From Austropuccinia psidii (Eukaryota; Basidiomycota; Pucciniomycetes; Pucciniales; Sphaerophragmiaceae): DNA of 64,000 nucleotides. Within the stretch, counting starts at the first letter, position 1. Each line of letters starts with the position of its first letter. The notes under the pieces were generated by a model. That model was not told the DNA's origin. It worked only from the letters and a program-made list of their open reading frames with translations, and did not search any database. Below are positions 1 through 11,410 of the stretch, in pieces. A program made the position numbers and the translations under genes. The DNA lies in the NCBI GenBank assembly GCA_023105745.1, contig JALGQZ010000002.1:80741785-80805784 (forward strand). Direction: 5' to 3'.

Positions 1-1729
1 CACCATTCAAGGTAGGGGGGTACTGTCACAACCACAAGTTTGACCCTCCTCCTTGATGGTTGCAGCAATCCAACCTGGAGCCAAGTTAGGGCCAATTGGT
101 CATGTCATATCATTTATGGTCAATTGGCCCCCTTGGGTGTTCATTGGCTCTTAGGCCATAACCCATTCCATGGGCCATTCATGGCCTCAGGCCATATCCT
201 GCCATCATTGGCCTCCTTGGCCAATTTCCACCTCACCAACCCCCAGGCCTTTATCTTTGATTTTGGGCCTGGGGGGTCCTATTGTCTTCTAGGGGCCTCC
301 AGGCCCCCTAGCCATCACCATTGGCCTCTGACCAACCCCTTTCATTAATGGGGTTTTGGCCTAAATGGCCTTTTTGGGCCATTTAGGCCCCCTATGGCTC
401 CTATGGCCCGTGGGCTGCAGTCCGCGGTCAGTATGGTCCATAGGCCATTGAGGCCCCTTTTGGCCTAATCCAATGAGGCCAAAAGGGGCCAAAGGGGGCA
501 GCCAGGTGGGTCCCAAACCACATTTGGACCCACCTGAGCCAAAATTGGCCACTAATCTCTTGGACCCAAAATTGGCCAAAAACCTTCTGGACACCAATTT
601 GGCCATAAATCCTGTAGGAACCATTTTTGGCCATGGACCAGCATGGACCAATATTTCAGCCATGGCCTCTGGCAACCACCAGAGGCCACCAAACCAGCTC
701 AGTCAGCTTCCCCCTCAACTTATGGGGAATTCTTTCCATTCCTTCATACCATGCATACTCAAGGTTGCAGGTGTGGTGCATATATGGTATTATATACCAT
801 TATGCACCATTTTTGCTCAGCAATCCAATGATGACGTTTTCAGGACCCTTTTCTATCTTTCCATATCAAGGTCTCAAAATCTAACGCCCATTTCGAAGGA
901 GGATTATTCATCTCATCAGTCTGACAAGTTATGGTGGCAATCAGAAGACTCTTCAAGGATCCCAACCACCTGTATCTGCAGGAGTTGGGTTGGTACAGTA
1001 TCCAGGATTATTAAAAGGGCCAATTCTCAAGAGGTATTACATCAATACAATTGGTTGTCAAGGCATCAAGTATTCCCATACTCCTTGGACAACTCAATTC
1101 ATCCATACAGGCCTGATTCAATCAACCTGTAAGGCCTTGGTCCAATTGGGCCATTTCATATTCCACTGTGTGAATTCCATTACACAGTTCAAATTTCAAG
1201 ATGGTCAGAATTGTATTTCCCAATTTGGACAATACAGTCATTGATTCACCTTCCAGGATCAATCTTTCAAGTTTTCACATATACCGGCCACCTTTCATCA
1301 CCTGGGGACTTTTTCCCCAGTTAATTAATATATTGGATTTATTTTTATCCTTATTTTCTTTTACATTATTAAAGTTAATACTGATAATCCTAAGTTAGTC
1401 ATTAGCACTTTTTATTCTTTTCTTTCCTTGCCTGTCAGTGGATATTGGTGGTCATATCCTTTACTAATTCCATTGCTCTTTCTGGCAGGTTGAAACAGTG
1501 AATTGAGGATTCACTTGGTTGGCTTCTTGGCCTTTGGCTTTTAATTTTATCTTTGGCCTTTGGCTTCCTTCTTATTAGTCTTTGTTATCTTTGGCATATT
1601 TGTCCTCTCTCTTATTCCTGCTTAAGAAATATATTCCGTAGTATTTCTTATCATCTTTTGGAGCCCTCCAAGTGAGTTCTTGATTCCTGAGTGCCAGGCC
1701 CTCTTGCTTCCATAAGAGCCCCTGTGACA
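1..1729 (+). mobile_element. Element A: 3' end of a Ty3/gypsy retrotransposon (3' LTR 24-1729)
   Basis: Positions 1-23 are the end of an internal region with a G-rich polypurine tract. The LTR then runs from TGTCACAACC at 24 to CCCCTGTGACA at 1729 (1706 bp), with 7-bp terminal inverted repeats TGTCACA/TGTGACA. The rest of the element lies to the left of the window. The LTR is the same type as the two LTRs of element B: shared U3 blocks, a GGCC-rich hairpin near 358-389, a degenerate CGG/CCG patch near 411-440, and CAATACA motifs. It inserted into a copia integrase frame, which resumes at 1730. The 5-bp duplication on this side would be ATATT (1730-1734); its partner is outside the window. Confidence 0.88.
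1277..1328 (+). promoter_or_regulatory. LTR core promoter and likely transcription start, element A
   Basis: A TATA-like ACATATACC (1277-1285) is followed by a perfect hairpin CTGGGG/CCCCAG (1302-1320) that runs into AGTTAATTAA (1319-1328). The same order and spacing occurs in the LTRs of B, C, E, F and H. In the elements that retain a 5' end, the bases from AGTT onward are complementary to the primer site, so RNA probably starts at or very near this AG. The start point is inferred; no expression data are available. Confidence 0.6.
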
Positions 1730-3518
1730 ATATTGGATTCTGTTGAGGGGAATAAGGAGTGGTGAGAATCATCTTTATTCCATTTTCTTCAAGCAGATTT
1801 TGAAGTCGTCTTGAAAGGTACTCTCCCCCATTGTTGTTTACAAAAATTTTAACTTTGGTTCCATGCTTTTGTTCTACTTCATTCAAGCAATGTTTGATTG
1901 CATCAAATGTGTCAGATTTGTTTTTGATAATGTGTACCATTTTGAATCGACTGTAGTCATCAGTCAGTTTTAAGTAATATTTAGCCCCACCAAGACTTGG
2001 GGGTGATACTCTTCCCAATAGATCAAAATGAATAGTGTGACCAACGTATGGCACATGGGGGAGTTTCCCTTTGTATGGTTTTTGATGTGATTTGCTAAGT
2101 GCACAGACGTCACAGAAAGGTACACTGCTGACTTGAGGGAACATCCTTTTTAGGACTTCAATACCTGGATGGCCTGCACGGTTGTGCAATTTTCCTCCAG
2201 AAATCAAGACACAAGCTAACTCTGATTGTTTTGGAGGAACAATTTCCAGGTTAAGTTCAAACATGTTGTTACAAACTGTTCCATTCATTAAAACTCATTT
2301 GTTATTTTTGACGTCAAAGTGGTTGTGGTTTCTCCTTATCATGGAGAATCCACTGTCCCAAAGTTTCCCTATGCTGATGAGGGTTTCTTTGATCTCAGGT
2401 ACATGTATTCAGTGTATCTTAAACTTAGAATCATTCAATTTGAACTCTACAAGCCCATGGCCCAACACTGAAGTGCAAGAACCATCAGCAGTTTCCACAC
2501 TCATGAATTTGTTTTTGTACGTCTGAAAAAATTTCTGATTGCCTATAATGTGGCTTGATGCTGCTGTGTCTAGATAGGATAATGTAGGGTATTGATTACT
2601 TTTTGTCGCATAAGCCTTAGAGCAATTAACAACTTGGGTATCATCAGATGATGAATCCTCTTCTTCAAAAATCAAAGGTGGTTTTTGAGAAGTATGTTTT
2701 GCTCTGTTTTGGTTTTGTTGGTTGGTGTTTCTCTTCTTGTTATTTTTGTCTTTTGTCTGCTTTTTAAGTTCTGGATGTAATTGTTGGCATTGATTGGCTG
2801 AGTTTTTAGTCATTGGGTTGTGTGTCCCAATTTGACAGAAATGTTTGATTTTGTAGGCACTCTCCGATTTGATTGCAATTTCATCCACTGGGGAATTGTA
2901 CGAGTCTCTAATTTAGTCATCTATTTTAGCCACTATTTTTTGAGTCTCCAAAGGTCTTTGTTCAGATATGATTCTTTTTAGATTGTCATAGCCATTTGAC
3001 AATTTGCTGACAATTATTTCATCAATTAATTTGTGGGAAATATCTATATTGGCAGGTGGTTTGCCAACTTTGATACCAACCAAGTTGAGGTGCATTAGCT
3101 GGACCCTGACATTACTTATGAAATTTTCCAATTCCTTGTCTTTACAGCTTATTGCCTGTAGGTTACAGAAAACTCTAGCTTGGTTTTTGCTTTGGTTTGA
3201 TTGATAATACGAAGTGATGGAATTGTACAAGACCTTAGGATTCTTTTTGTTGAGTTGGTTCAAGAATTTCGCCCGGTTGTGGGTATCTAGGGATTGACAG
3301 ATAACTCCGGCAGCTTTTTGGGTTAGTTCTTTGTAGTTCATTAGAAGTTCTGGTGTAGCTTCAGATGGGGCACTCAGATCTCCATTGACATAGTCAAGGA
3401 ATCCGATAAAGAGAAAAAATTCCCTGATGGAAGCATCCCATTCTGAGTAGTTGTTGTCAGATAGGATAGGTATTCCATTCTTCTGAGCCGCGGAACCAGC
3501 CAGCGCTTCTGGGCCCAT
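1730..3518 (-). pseudogene. copia gag-pol pseudogene (gag, protease, start of integrase)
   Basis: One frame can be followed through the fragment, broken only by in-frame stops at 2913-2915 (TAA), 2409-2411 (TGA) and 2295-2297 (TGA). No frameshift is needed. The first 201 codons look like a copia gag of the UBN2 type. The zinc knuckle is degenerate: CQIGTHNPM in place of CxxCxxxGH. The protease motif is YLDTAASSH, where the family has DSGA or DTGA, so a catalytic-site residue is changed. Next comes the pre-integrase motif with LHNRAGHPG and CDVCALSK, then the integrase core with DLLGRV, LTDDYSRF, NNNGGEYLS and TPYSPQQN. The usual SDNG is NNNG. The start ATG (3516-3518) lies inside the primer-binding site. 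The copy cannot make a working polyprotein. Confidence 0.85.
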
Positions 3519-3522
3519 AACC
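3509..3522 (-). other. copia primer-binding site (half-tRNA-iMet type), overlapping the gag start
   Basis: The plus strand reads CTGGGCCCATAACC. This matches the anticodon arm of eukaryotic initiator tRNA-Met as I know it, so the minus strand (GGTTATGGGCCCAG) is complementary to an internal tRNA fragment, as in Drosophila copia. The ATG within GGTTATGGGCCC is the gag start codon. Confidence 0.75.
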
Positions 3523-3534
3523 TATAAGAAGAAC

Positions 3535-3750
3535 TGATTTGTAAGGTATATTAATACCTTATAAGTGAACTAGGTGGCGACGACAGCAGAGAGGAGCACA
3601 CCTGAAGGTGTTAGGTAAGAAGAGAATAAGAGTCAATAAGGATTTGTTAGGTGCCTCATCGACTGTTATTTATAATCTATTCTACAACGATTATGGTTAC
3701 AAAGCCCATTCCGTTGGGGAATGGGGTAATCATAATACCTGTCTGTGACA
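3535..3750 (-). repeat. copia 5' LTR (about 216 bp)
   Basis: On the minus strand the segment begins TGTCACAGAC and ends AAATCA, giving TG...CA ends a dozen bases before the primer site. The length fits copia LTRs. The outer boundary cannot be confirmed because the second LTR is outside the window. Confidence 0.5.
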
Positions 3751-4239
3751 GGGTTTTTTATCTCTTTTCTTATGAGTGCTAGATGAGCTGTTGTAGACAG
3801 CGTTTTCTTCTGAGAAGACCGGGCCCAAAAAAAACACAAAAAAAGGAATTGGAGCCGGGACGGGATAGGGCTAGGACCAAGGTGGGAAAAAATCCACGGG
3901 GCCCACCCTTAGAGAACAGACTGCAGACGGTTTGCTGTCGTGAAGTACTATACGGCACATGGAATCTCAGTTTTTCAACATGGGCCAACGCAAAGCGTGG
4001 GTCGAGTGTTCTGAGTAGAGCTGTAAAATTTCCCCACGTTAAATTTCGCACAGTTTTTCTGTTTGATATATCGTAGCCGGAGTTAGAAAAAGCTCGTTGA
4101 CGACTACCCTTTTTGCACATCTTAAAAAGAAATTTCTCAGCCGAGAAGCCACGGTGATCAGTCTTCTCCACTTTTGAATTGCCTTCGTTCCAGTTGGATT
4201 TGATAGAGCGCATGACGTAAAGATTGAGACAAATTCAAA
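3751..4239. other. non-repeat DNA with no recognisable gene
   Basis: The base composition is more mixed than in the retroelements (GGGCCC, GGGACGGG and similar). Open frames exist on both strands, the longest about 144 codons on minus. None has a recognisable motif or a convincing start. This may be the 5' flank of the host-gene island. Confidence 0.4.
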
Positions 4240-5049
4240 ATTCAAAAGGGTCTAAGCATTGGACTTTTTGCGAGGTTGACGCGGTGTTTCATGATATTGA
4301 TATTGTATCCAACGGTTCTGAGGATAAGCTGATTCCGGTTGATGATGAACAACTTGATGTGACGAGAGGCTTGTTTTGAGTTTTTCTAGGCGAGCCTCGG
4401 AGATCAATCAGAGAAGAGGTCTAGGGACTGTCACTCCGGTTGTAAAAGTTGATAGGACTTTTCGATGCAAAAATAGCCATCGGCATGAAGCTACGGAAAT
4501 TTTTCAAACAAATTTCATGTTGTAATTTCTCAAAAAACAAAGGAAGAGGGATGCCATAGATTGACATCTAGGTAGGATTCTTCAAGGTTCCTGCTGAATG
4601 TCCAGACTGGTGCAACATGTTTCCTGTTTTCCAATCTAAGAAATTTTTCCATGTATCAACTCGATTAATATAAAAATTTTCAATATCTCTGTATATGGCT
4701 CAGCCAACATGTTTAAGAACTGTTTGGAAGTGCTTGATGCAACACCGCATTGAGCTATACATTCGCTATTCTCGTAGGGGTTGCTACAAGGCACCCAGTC
4801 CGGTATTCTGGTCTGAATAGTCTAACAGGTCTTGGGGAAAACTTTCACATCAAAAATCTAAAAAAAACTGTAGAACCTACGTTAGATTATTCCCTTGAAA
4901 ATAGACTACATTACTTCACATTTCCAGATGATTGGGCAAACCAAGAACTCGAGAACCTAGTTCCTTTGTATCTGAAGCAAAGAGGTGACTTAGCATCTAC
5001 AGCACAATCAGTGCAGTTCATCATTTCACCACAATCAGCTGGCTACTAA
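4240..5049 (+). pseudogene. decayed or multi-exon coding region of unknown function upstream of the secreted-protein gene
   Basis: Short protein-like stretches follow one another on the plus strand in changing frames. One ends in LIPVDDEQLDVTRGLF before TGA at 4377-4379. Another ends near 4524. A third includes VPAECPDWCNMFPVFQ near 4590-4640. The last runs to 5049 and contains FHIKNLKKTVEPTLDYSLEN and ends FIISPQSAGY. Either this is an old gene broken by frameshifts, or several short exons separated by introns I cannot place. The last part ends 33 bp before the start of the 5082 gene. I recognise no family. Confidence 0.35.
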
Positions 5050-5081
5050 TTTTTGGGAAAAACGAATGACACTTGACAGAA

Positions 5082-7485
5082 ATGTTTCTTTTTTGGTTAC
5101 TAGGACTGATTTCACTATGGGATTTGGTTATATGTTCTTTTTCCATAGATCAAGCCACAAAATGTGGAAAGCTTCCTCAACCGTTGAGCGATGGCACTTG
5201 GCAAGGTGGTCGAATCAATGTCGGGACTATTCTCAAAACTTCTGCTACAAATCACCCTTTGTTCGTCTCCGAATTGGAAAATACTCTTCAAAAAGGGCAA
5301 GGGTCAAGTTTCACTCAGCCGTCAAAAATCAATACATTTCCACTGCCAACCGATGTGAGAAAGCATCGTCGAAAGTCCTTTCTAGACCAGCAATATCATA
5401 CCAGGAAGAAGAAGCGGATTGATGAGCCTGGTGGTTTTTCCCCTGCGCTCTCGGACAATAGTGAGTTCGCAGACAAATTGGCTGGCTGTTCATAGTCTGC
5501 CTTTTTGACACAAAAATTGATCAACGACGCCTGGGTTAGTACACAATTATAGGGAAATGACGCTTGCGTGGCCAAGCCAGGCTCCAACCTTGGAACTTCA
5601 TAAGAATCCAAATGAGAAGACTATTATAAGTCCGACGTTTCGAAACGACCCAGCTGAATTGGAGCTGAGTCTAAGTGGAGGCTTCGCCTCACCAAAATAT
5701 CACCTGAGGCCAAAACATTTTGACTTACATGGCAACGTTAACATTCCGCTTGAACAAAGGATCCCTTCTAAAAAACCTAAAAAACATCCTCCCCAAGTAC
5801 TTTCCATCATTTTTTCTCCACAGGCTTATCAATTCTTTACGACAATGGAAACAGACTTATTTTACGCCTTCGTATCACTTTTGTCAAAAGAAGTCAGAAA
5901 CCATCATGTATCCGGGAGGTTCTCGTGCCCAATAGATCACAGTATCGTTTTCAAAAGCCAAGCATCAAAAGAGCATTATTCACTCTTAAGAGAAAGGTCG
6001 CGTGGCATCCAAGTCTTGGGAAATAACATACTGCGCGTCCATTTCACTGTACTGCGAATGATGTCTCCAAAAATAGAAAACAAGACCGCGATGAAGGAGC
6101 AAGAGGCCATCGAGGACATTTACAATCAATTTTTTTCTTCGCCCGAAATGATTCTAGCTCTGCAAAACTTTGATAACAGATCACAATCACAGCTTGACGA
6201 ATTTCAGAAGTTGGTCTTAAAATATTTAGCCTTTCCAGAAACAAATAAATTATGGTCTATTCCAAACAGTTCTTCCGATGAACCTTATTTGGTATCAAGA
6301 AAGCGAAGATTAGAAATTGAAATCACACTGAGTTTCATAAAGTCTTACTATCAATCCACCAACTGGGAAAAATGGGAAGCTCTTTTCAAGGATGATCAAT
6401 TCTTTCTTCGATTTATGATAAACCTAGCTCAATTACAGAAAAATAATAACCAATACAGAAAAGTTTCTGCAATTGTTGAAGAACTGCGTAGCTGCGCTAC
6501 ACTCATTCCCTGGTCAGACCCTTTGACCATCGATCAAAGTGAATCATTGAAAGAACTAAAACTCTTATGGCCAACAAGATTCATGCAGAAAACCTGGTTA
6601 GAGTCGTCTGTAACTCCGCTATTGAAAAAAAAACCATTTGAAATTCCAGTCAGTCCCAAGCATGAATTTGGAAAACAGAAATTTCAATTGGAACAACTTG
6701 GCCCCAAGATTTACGACTTCTTTCGTGAGGTGTGTAGCAAAAGCTTGAATACTGCTCCAAATAGCTTAATTGAAATGAACGTCAACGAGTCGATCGATAT
6801 CCTCTTACTCAAGTATCTTACACAAACCAAGCTCTTTGGTGTCGTCATCCAGCCAATTCCTGTAGAGAAAGCGAAGCTTTTTGTTGAAAATAAGTGGAAG
6901 AGTTTTTTACAAACTTTATGGTTTATGAACAAACAGTTCCTGGAGATATTTGGATGCAAGTCATCACACCCTGCTTATGATGATGCGCAACAGGAGTTGC
7001 AAAAGTGGGTATGGGAAAACAAAGTGATACAGGATATCAGGAGGAACTTGGCACCTGGGCACGCCCTCCAGTCGGAAATCCAAAATATAACCCCATTTTT
7101 TAATGAAAGAATCTCCAATGATCAAACAATTGCCATCAGAAGACCACAAACTTCCAATAATTTCCTTCTAACTGGAACTGAGCCAAAAGTAAAAGACGTC
7201 CTAGATCTCTTGGTTCATTATTACAAAACCACAAATCCAACCAAATTTAAAGTTTTTTATGATAAAGATGAAGATTTTCTTAAATCGTTGTTGGTTCATA
7301 CAAAATACTGGGGGTTGGAGGCAAGTGGCCTGATGGGACTTTTTCAGAGTTTCATACCCCCGGAGTTCATGGTATTACCTTGGAAAGATACAAAAAATGC
7401 TTTTGAGGATATTCAAAAGATTGAAAAAAGCACCGAGATAAGACTTTTCAAAGGCTGCTACAGCTACCAAGGCGGTTTCAATTAA
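5082..7485 (+). CDS. predicted secreted protein of unknown function (two exons, about 774 aa)
   Basis: Exon 1 is 5082-5460 and exon 2 is 5540-7485. The intron of 79 nt has a strong GTGAGT donor at 5461 and a TTAG acceptor at 5538-5539, and joining there keeps the frame open. The alternative acceptor TATAG at 5551-5552 gives an immediate stop. The first ATG of the frame (5082) starts a hydrophobic N-terminus, MFLFWLLGLISLWDLVICS, which looks like a signal peptide. Basic clusters KHRRK and RKKKR follow near residues 90-110; they could be Kex2-type cleavage sites or nuclear signals. The rest (about 640 residues) is helical-looking, Lys/Glu/Phe-rich, has no transmembrane run, and ends at TAA. I recognise no domain. 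Large lineage-specific secreted proteins are common in rusts, so an effector-like role is possible but unproven. This is the only intact host-type gene in the window. Confidence 0.7.
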
Positions 7486-8824
7486 GCTGACAGTAGAATT
7501 CGCTCACTTTCGTTTTTAACTCCAAGTAGGAACCTGCGAGACTTTGCCACCCCCAGCGACAGAAGGCTTTGACCAAGGCAACAAGTGCTGCAGTCACAAT
7601 CATTATCCACAAATGAGGCCTTATTACCTTACTTTGAAACTATACCAAATATTTTCCTTATAATAATAAGTTAAGTTTTAGCTTGAATAATTATTGAGTC
7701 TGATTGAATCAACACCAAAACTCAGAATCAAAGTATCATTTTACCCAAAAAGTTACTTTTTGGTGTAGTTTATTATTGAAATATATATATATATATATAT
7801 ATATATTCATGATTTAAGTACAAAATATTCTTATTCTTGTTACATGAATTATTTCAATATTCGGCTCATGAAGGCTTTTTGAAACACAAAAGTGTGAAAT
7901 TTTAAATGAGATTTAATATTTCTATCCCTGAAAGAACAAAAAAATAACTCACTATATATCTCATTGGCAAATTTTAATTTTTTTGATAGGGAATATATCT
8001 TTGAGTTTGAATAAAGATTAAATAAAACATTGAACAACTTCTTAATTAAAAAATTATCTAAGTCTTGTACTGATCTTATCATCATTTATCCAATTTCTCT
8101 CTATTATGGCTGGCCTTCCAGGACCTCAGATTTTTTATCACTTAAAATGACCTGATACAGGTCATATACTATGGCATAATTCCCTTTTCTATTGTAAAAG
8201 CATACAATTTCAGCTCAAAAATGTTTTTTTCCTGTAGGTAGAGGATAAATTAGAATCTGAAAAGGGAGTAGTACTTTTAATAAGAAATTCAAATGCTTCC
8301 TCCAAAAAAAAAACATTTAGTAGAAGTATCTTTTTAAAAAAATAAATATTAAAAATTATTGTTTTCTTTAATGATAAAGTAAGTATAGGACACAAGTGAA
8401 ATTCAATAAAGTTGTTAATTGACTTTGTAGTCTTGCTTTCACTGAATTCTAGATTCATGAGATTACTGCCAGTCCAAGAATAAGAATAATTGTCAATAAT
8501 CTGTATTTTTTATTTATATGAAGTAAACAACTCCATGAGGATATTTAAACAATATAGACATCAGCTCTAAACTCCTTGTCATAGTAGACACCTTACTACT
8601 TACTCACTGGGAGGATTTCACTTGGACTTGCCTGCAGGTGCCCTACAAGGATCTTGCCCAATGTTTTCAAGTTAACTCAGACCTAACTGATAGAATATCT
8701 ATATTTTTAAAAAAAGGCTAAATCATCATTATCTTCAGGCATATGCCCATGTTTATCTCAAAATGAATTCATATTTCATTGGGTCATGTCTCATCTTGTG
8801 CATGAATTTTTACGCATTCTGTAC
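7486..8824. other. AT-rich intergenic DNA; junction with old element J not resolved
   Basis: This covers the 3' flank of the host gene, an AT microsatellite, then AT-rich sequence without a convincing ORF. The left end of the old LTR of element J must lie somewhere here, but I cannot identify a TG end because J's other flank is outside the window. Confidence 0.4.
7781..7806. repeat. (AT)13 microsatellite
   Basis: Thirteen uninterrupted AT units lie about 300 bp downstream of the host-gene stop codon. Confidence 0.95.
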
Positions 8825-9345
8825 TGTCAGGCTGAGTCTATGATGAAGTGGTGAATAAATCTATATAAAAATTTACATCTGGATGTGACACAGATATTTA
8901 AGCTTAAAAAGGGTTTATAGTAGATAACTTAATGGCTCTAATATGTGGAATAGTGGTGGTGCACACTGTTGAAAGCCCTGGGTGCAGTCTTACCAGTTGG
9001 GTTACTATAATAAGAGCTACAATACACTAATTAAATTATACCTGGTTATTTTCCAACAGTATAAGTGTTTTAGACAGTTTTACTACGTAGGAATTCAAGA
9101 GCAGGATGGGGATTCCTTTTCTGGAAGTGAAAATGCCTCCTTATATCCTGAAATGGGGTGGAAAGGTCCTTTATACCATCCATGTAGAGGAAGTGGAGAT
9201 TTTTCACTTCAGAGTACTGGCTTGTGGTTTGCATGAGGCTTGTATTCTCTGTATTGGGCTTGGATGTGGTTTTGAAACCACATATGGCCTATTTTTCTCA
9301 ATACAGGGTGAAGATTTTTATCTGGGGACCACACAGCCCTCTCCT

Positions 9346-11266
9346 TGTGGGATGTGTCTATGAAACTGTTGATAATATAACTATTAATAAACAGTACTTT
9401 GACTGCTCTTATGAAATATAATAATAAAAATTTATGATAACCACAATTGAATAATGAAATAATTATTTCTTTTACGTTTTATACACTACTAGTGATTATA
9501 ACAGTAAGAAGTAATTGTCTACAAGAATAAATTACAAGAAGAATTTAATAATAAAAACTTCTTTATTAAAATAATAAAATTATTTTGATACATAATTATC
9601 TTTTACAAGAATAATTATAAAGATAACTCTTGAAGAAAACTATTACTAGAGAAAAACATTAAGAATTAAGATAAATCACTCACTATTAATCCAATAAAAC
9701 CTTTAGAAGCTACTAGTAGAGAGATTTGAAGTAGAATTGTAGGTTTAATGGATCAAAAAATGATTTTATAACAATATTACAACAATATATAGTTGATTTC
9801 TATGATTTCATGTCTTTCTGATTGATTCTGAAAGATCAAAACACTTAAGAAATAGTTTTAACTAATACTTACTTGTTGGTAATAAAGGTATGATGGAATA
9901 ATGTGATGATCTGGAAAAAAACAGCAAGAGTAAGCCTCTTTTAAGTCTAAGACAGCTCACAGAGGCGTGCAATGCAGAAAACTAAAAAACCAGTGATTGA
10001 GAAAACAATAAACCTTTCTGGATTATTGATTGCATCATCTGTTGTCACGTAAGATTATCATAATTACCTAATTGGTGGTTTTATGTGACTACCAACCCAT
10101 TTGTGGTTAAGAATAAAAGGAGTAACAACTGTAAATTTATTTTATTCTGAAAAAATCATTTGTTTATCAAAGTTATCAATGTTATTGGAAGTTTCATCAC
10201 AGAGTGTATTTTCTGTTAATTTCGAAAGGTTCAGTATTTCACATGGAATCATCAAAAATGGACTGTAAGGAAAGGTTTTAATTTTACTTATAACAGTGTA
10301 ATTATTTTTGGTTTTTATATGAATTATATAGTTCTTAATTAGTCCTGAGAGTTTCAGAATGTTAATTAAGAATTGTATTTTGAATGAATTTTTGAAGTGT
10401 TTACCTCATTTCTACATAGAATTGCAAATAGCAGTATATTGCTGGTTGCTATGAGGTAAATCAATAGATGAGAGTCCAAAAAGGGATTTTAATTACTCTT
10501 TTGGGGGTAATCCATGGAAATTCATTAAAAATTGACATGGTTACAGGAGTCTAAGTTGCTCTTTACCTCCTTGGCATGTAAAAATAGCAGCTTATTTGCT
10601 ATTTTCTTATGATATAATGAAATTTTGACATGGTAACAAAGTTCCCGAAATGTTTTGACTTACTAATTGGGTCAATATCAGGCATTTATCCAAGTTTTGG
10701 AGCTATGCATGCCTCAGAGGCCTCAGAAGTTGGGTACCCTGGCTCTCTTTAATGTCTTTTTCCCCCTCTGACTATTTTCACAACAAAAATAGAGATTCAG
10801 GCTTAAAGATTGTTATCCACTATGGGTGTAACAAAAGTGCATATACAAATACCATAATATTAAGTACCCAAAACATGCATAACACTCTTCTTAGCATATA
10901 TGTAACATGGTATTTCTTACAATCCCATTATTTTGGTGTGAAATTGAGAAAAACAAAGTTTTTCACAGATATTTTATGTGTTCTTGATGATGTGGTATTG
11001 AAGTATTTTCCATATTACCACCTCAAAGAGTTTATTGGAGCTTATTCATTCTATGGAGCTACCCTAGTTGAAATGTTGTGTAGAATCCAAATCTGGCCTC
11101 AAATACATGGATTTACTTACTGAATGAAAAGTTGATCATTTTTTCTGATATCAAAACTGATTAGTTTTAAATATATGCATGGCTTATGGGTTATTCATGG
11201 CTCAGAATTTCTTTTTCAGATAATTGTGGGCTATTTGGGTATGTAAAATATACCTCAAGGCTCACA
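9346..11266 (-). repeat. 3' LTR of element G (1921 bp)
   Basis: On the minus strand it begins TGTGAGCCTTGAGG directly after a GGAGGGAA polypurine tract (11267-11276) and ends in CA at 9346. It matches the interrupted 5' LTR over its length, for example ACACTACTAGTGATTATAA at both 9483 and 26990. The ORF at 10752-11123 recurs at 30333-30644 only because both are LTR copies. Confidence 0.8.
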
Positions 11267-11410
11267 TTCCCTCCAACAAAAAAATCAAATTGTACTACAA
11301 TTTTATCAATGCTATAAAGAGGAAAAAGGCCCCAATGGGGCTTAATTTCCACTTTCTAACCTCTTTACATTACTCAGATCAAGTAATTTAAAGCACATTT
11401 ATAGACATAT

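Larger units (their letters stand above)
1730..3750 (-). mobile_element. Ty1/copia element, 5' half, truncated by element A
   Basis: Reading on the minus strand, a short LTR is followed by a tRNA-iMet-type primer site, then gag, a protease remnant, the pre-integrase zinc region and the start of the integrase core. It stops abruptly at 1730 where the LTR of element A begins. The remainder (rest of integrase, RT, RNase H, 3' LTR) must lie left of the window if it survives. The copy is decayed but its reading frame is still recognisable throughout. Confidence 0.85.

Noticed and set aside
3779..4213. 144-aa minus ORF beside the copia LTR
   Set aside because: No motif, low-complexity stretches, and an equally long plus frame in the same DNA.
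10752..11123. 123-aa ORF, with a similar 103-aa ORF at 30333-30644
   Set aside because: Homologous positions in the two LTRs of G; the second begins inside insertion K. Not a conserved gene.
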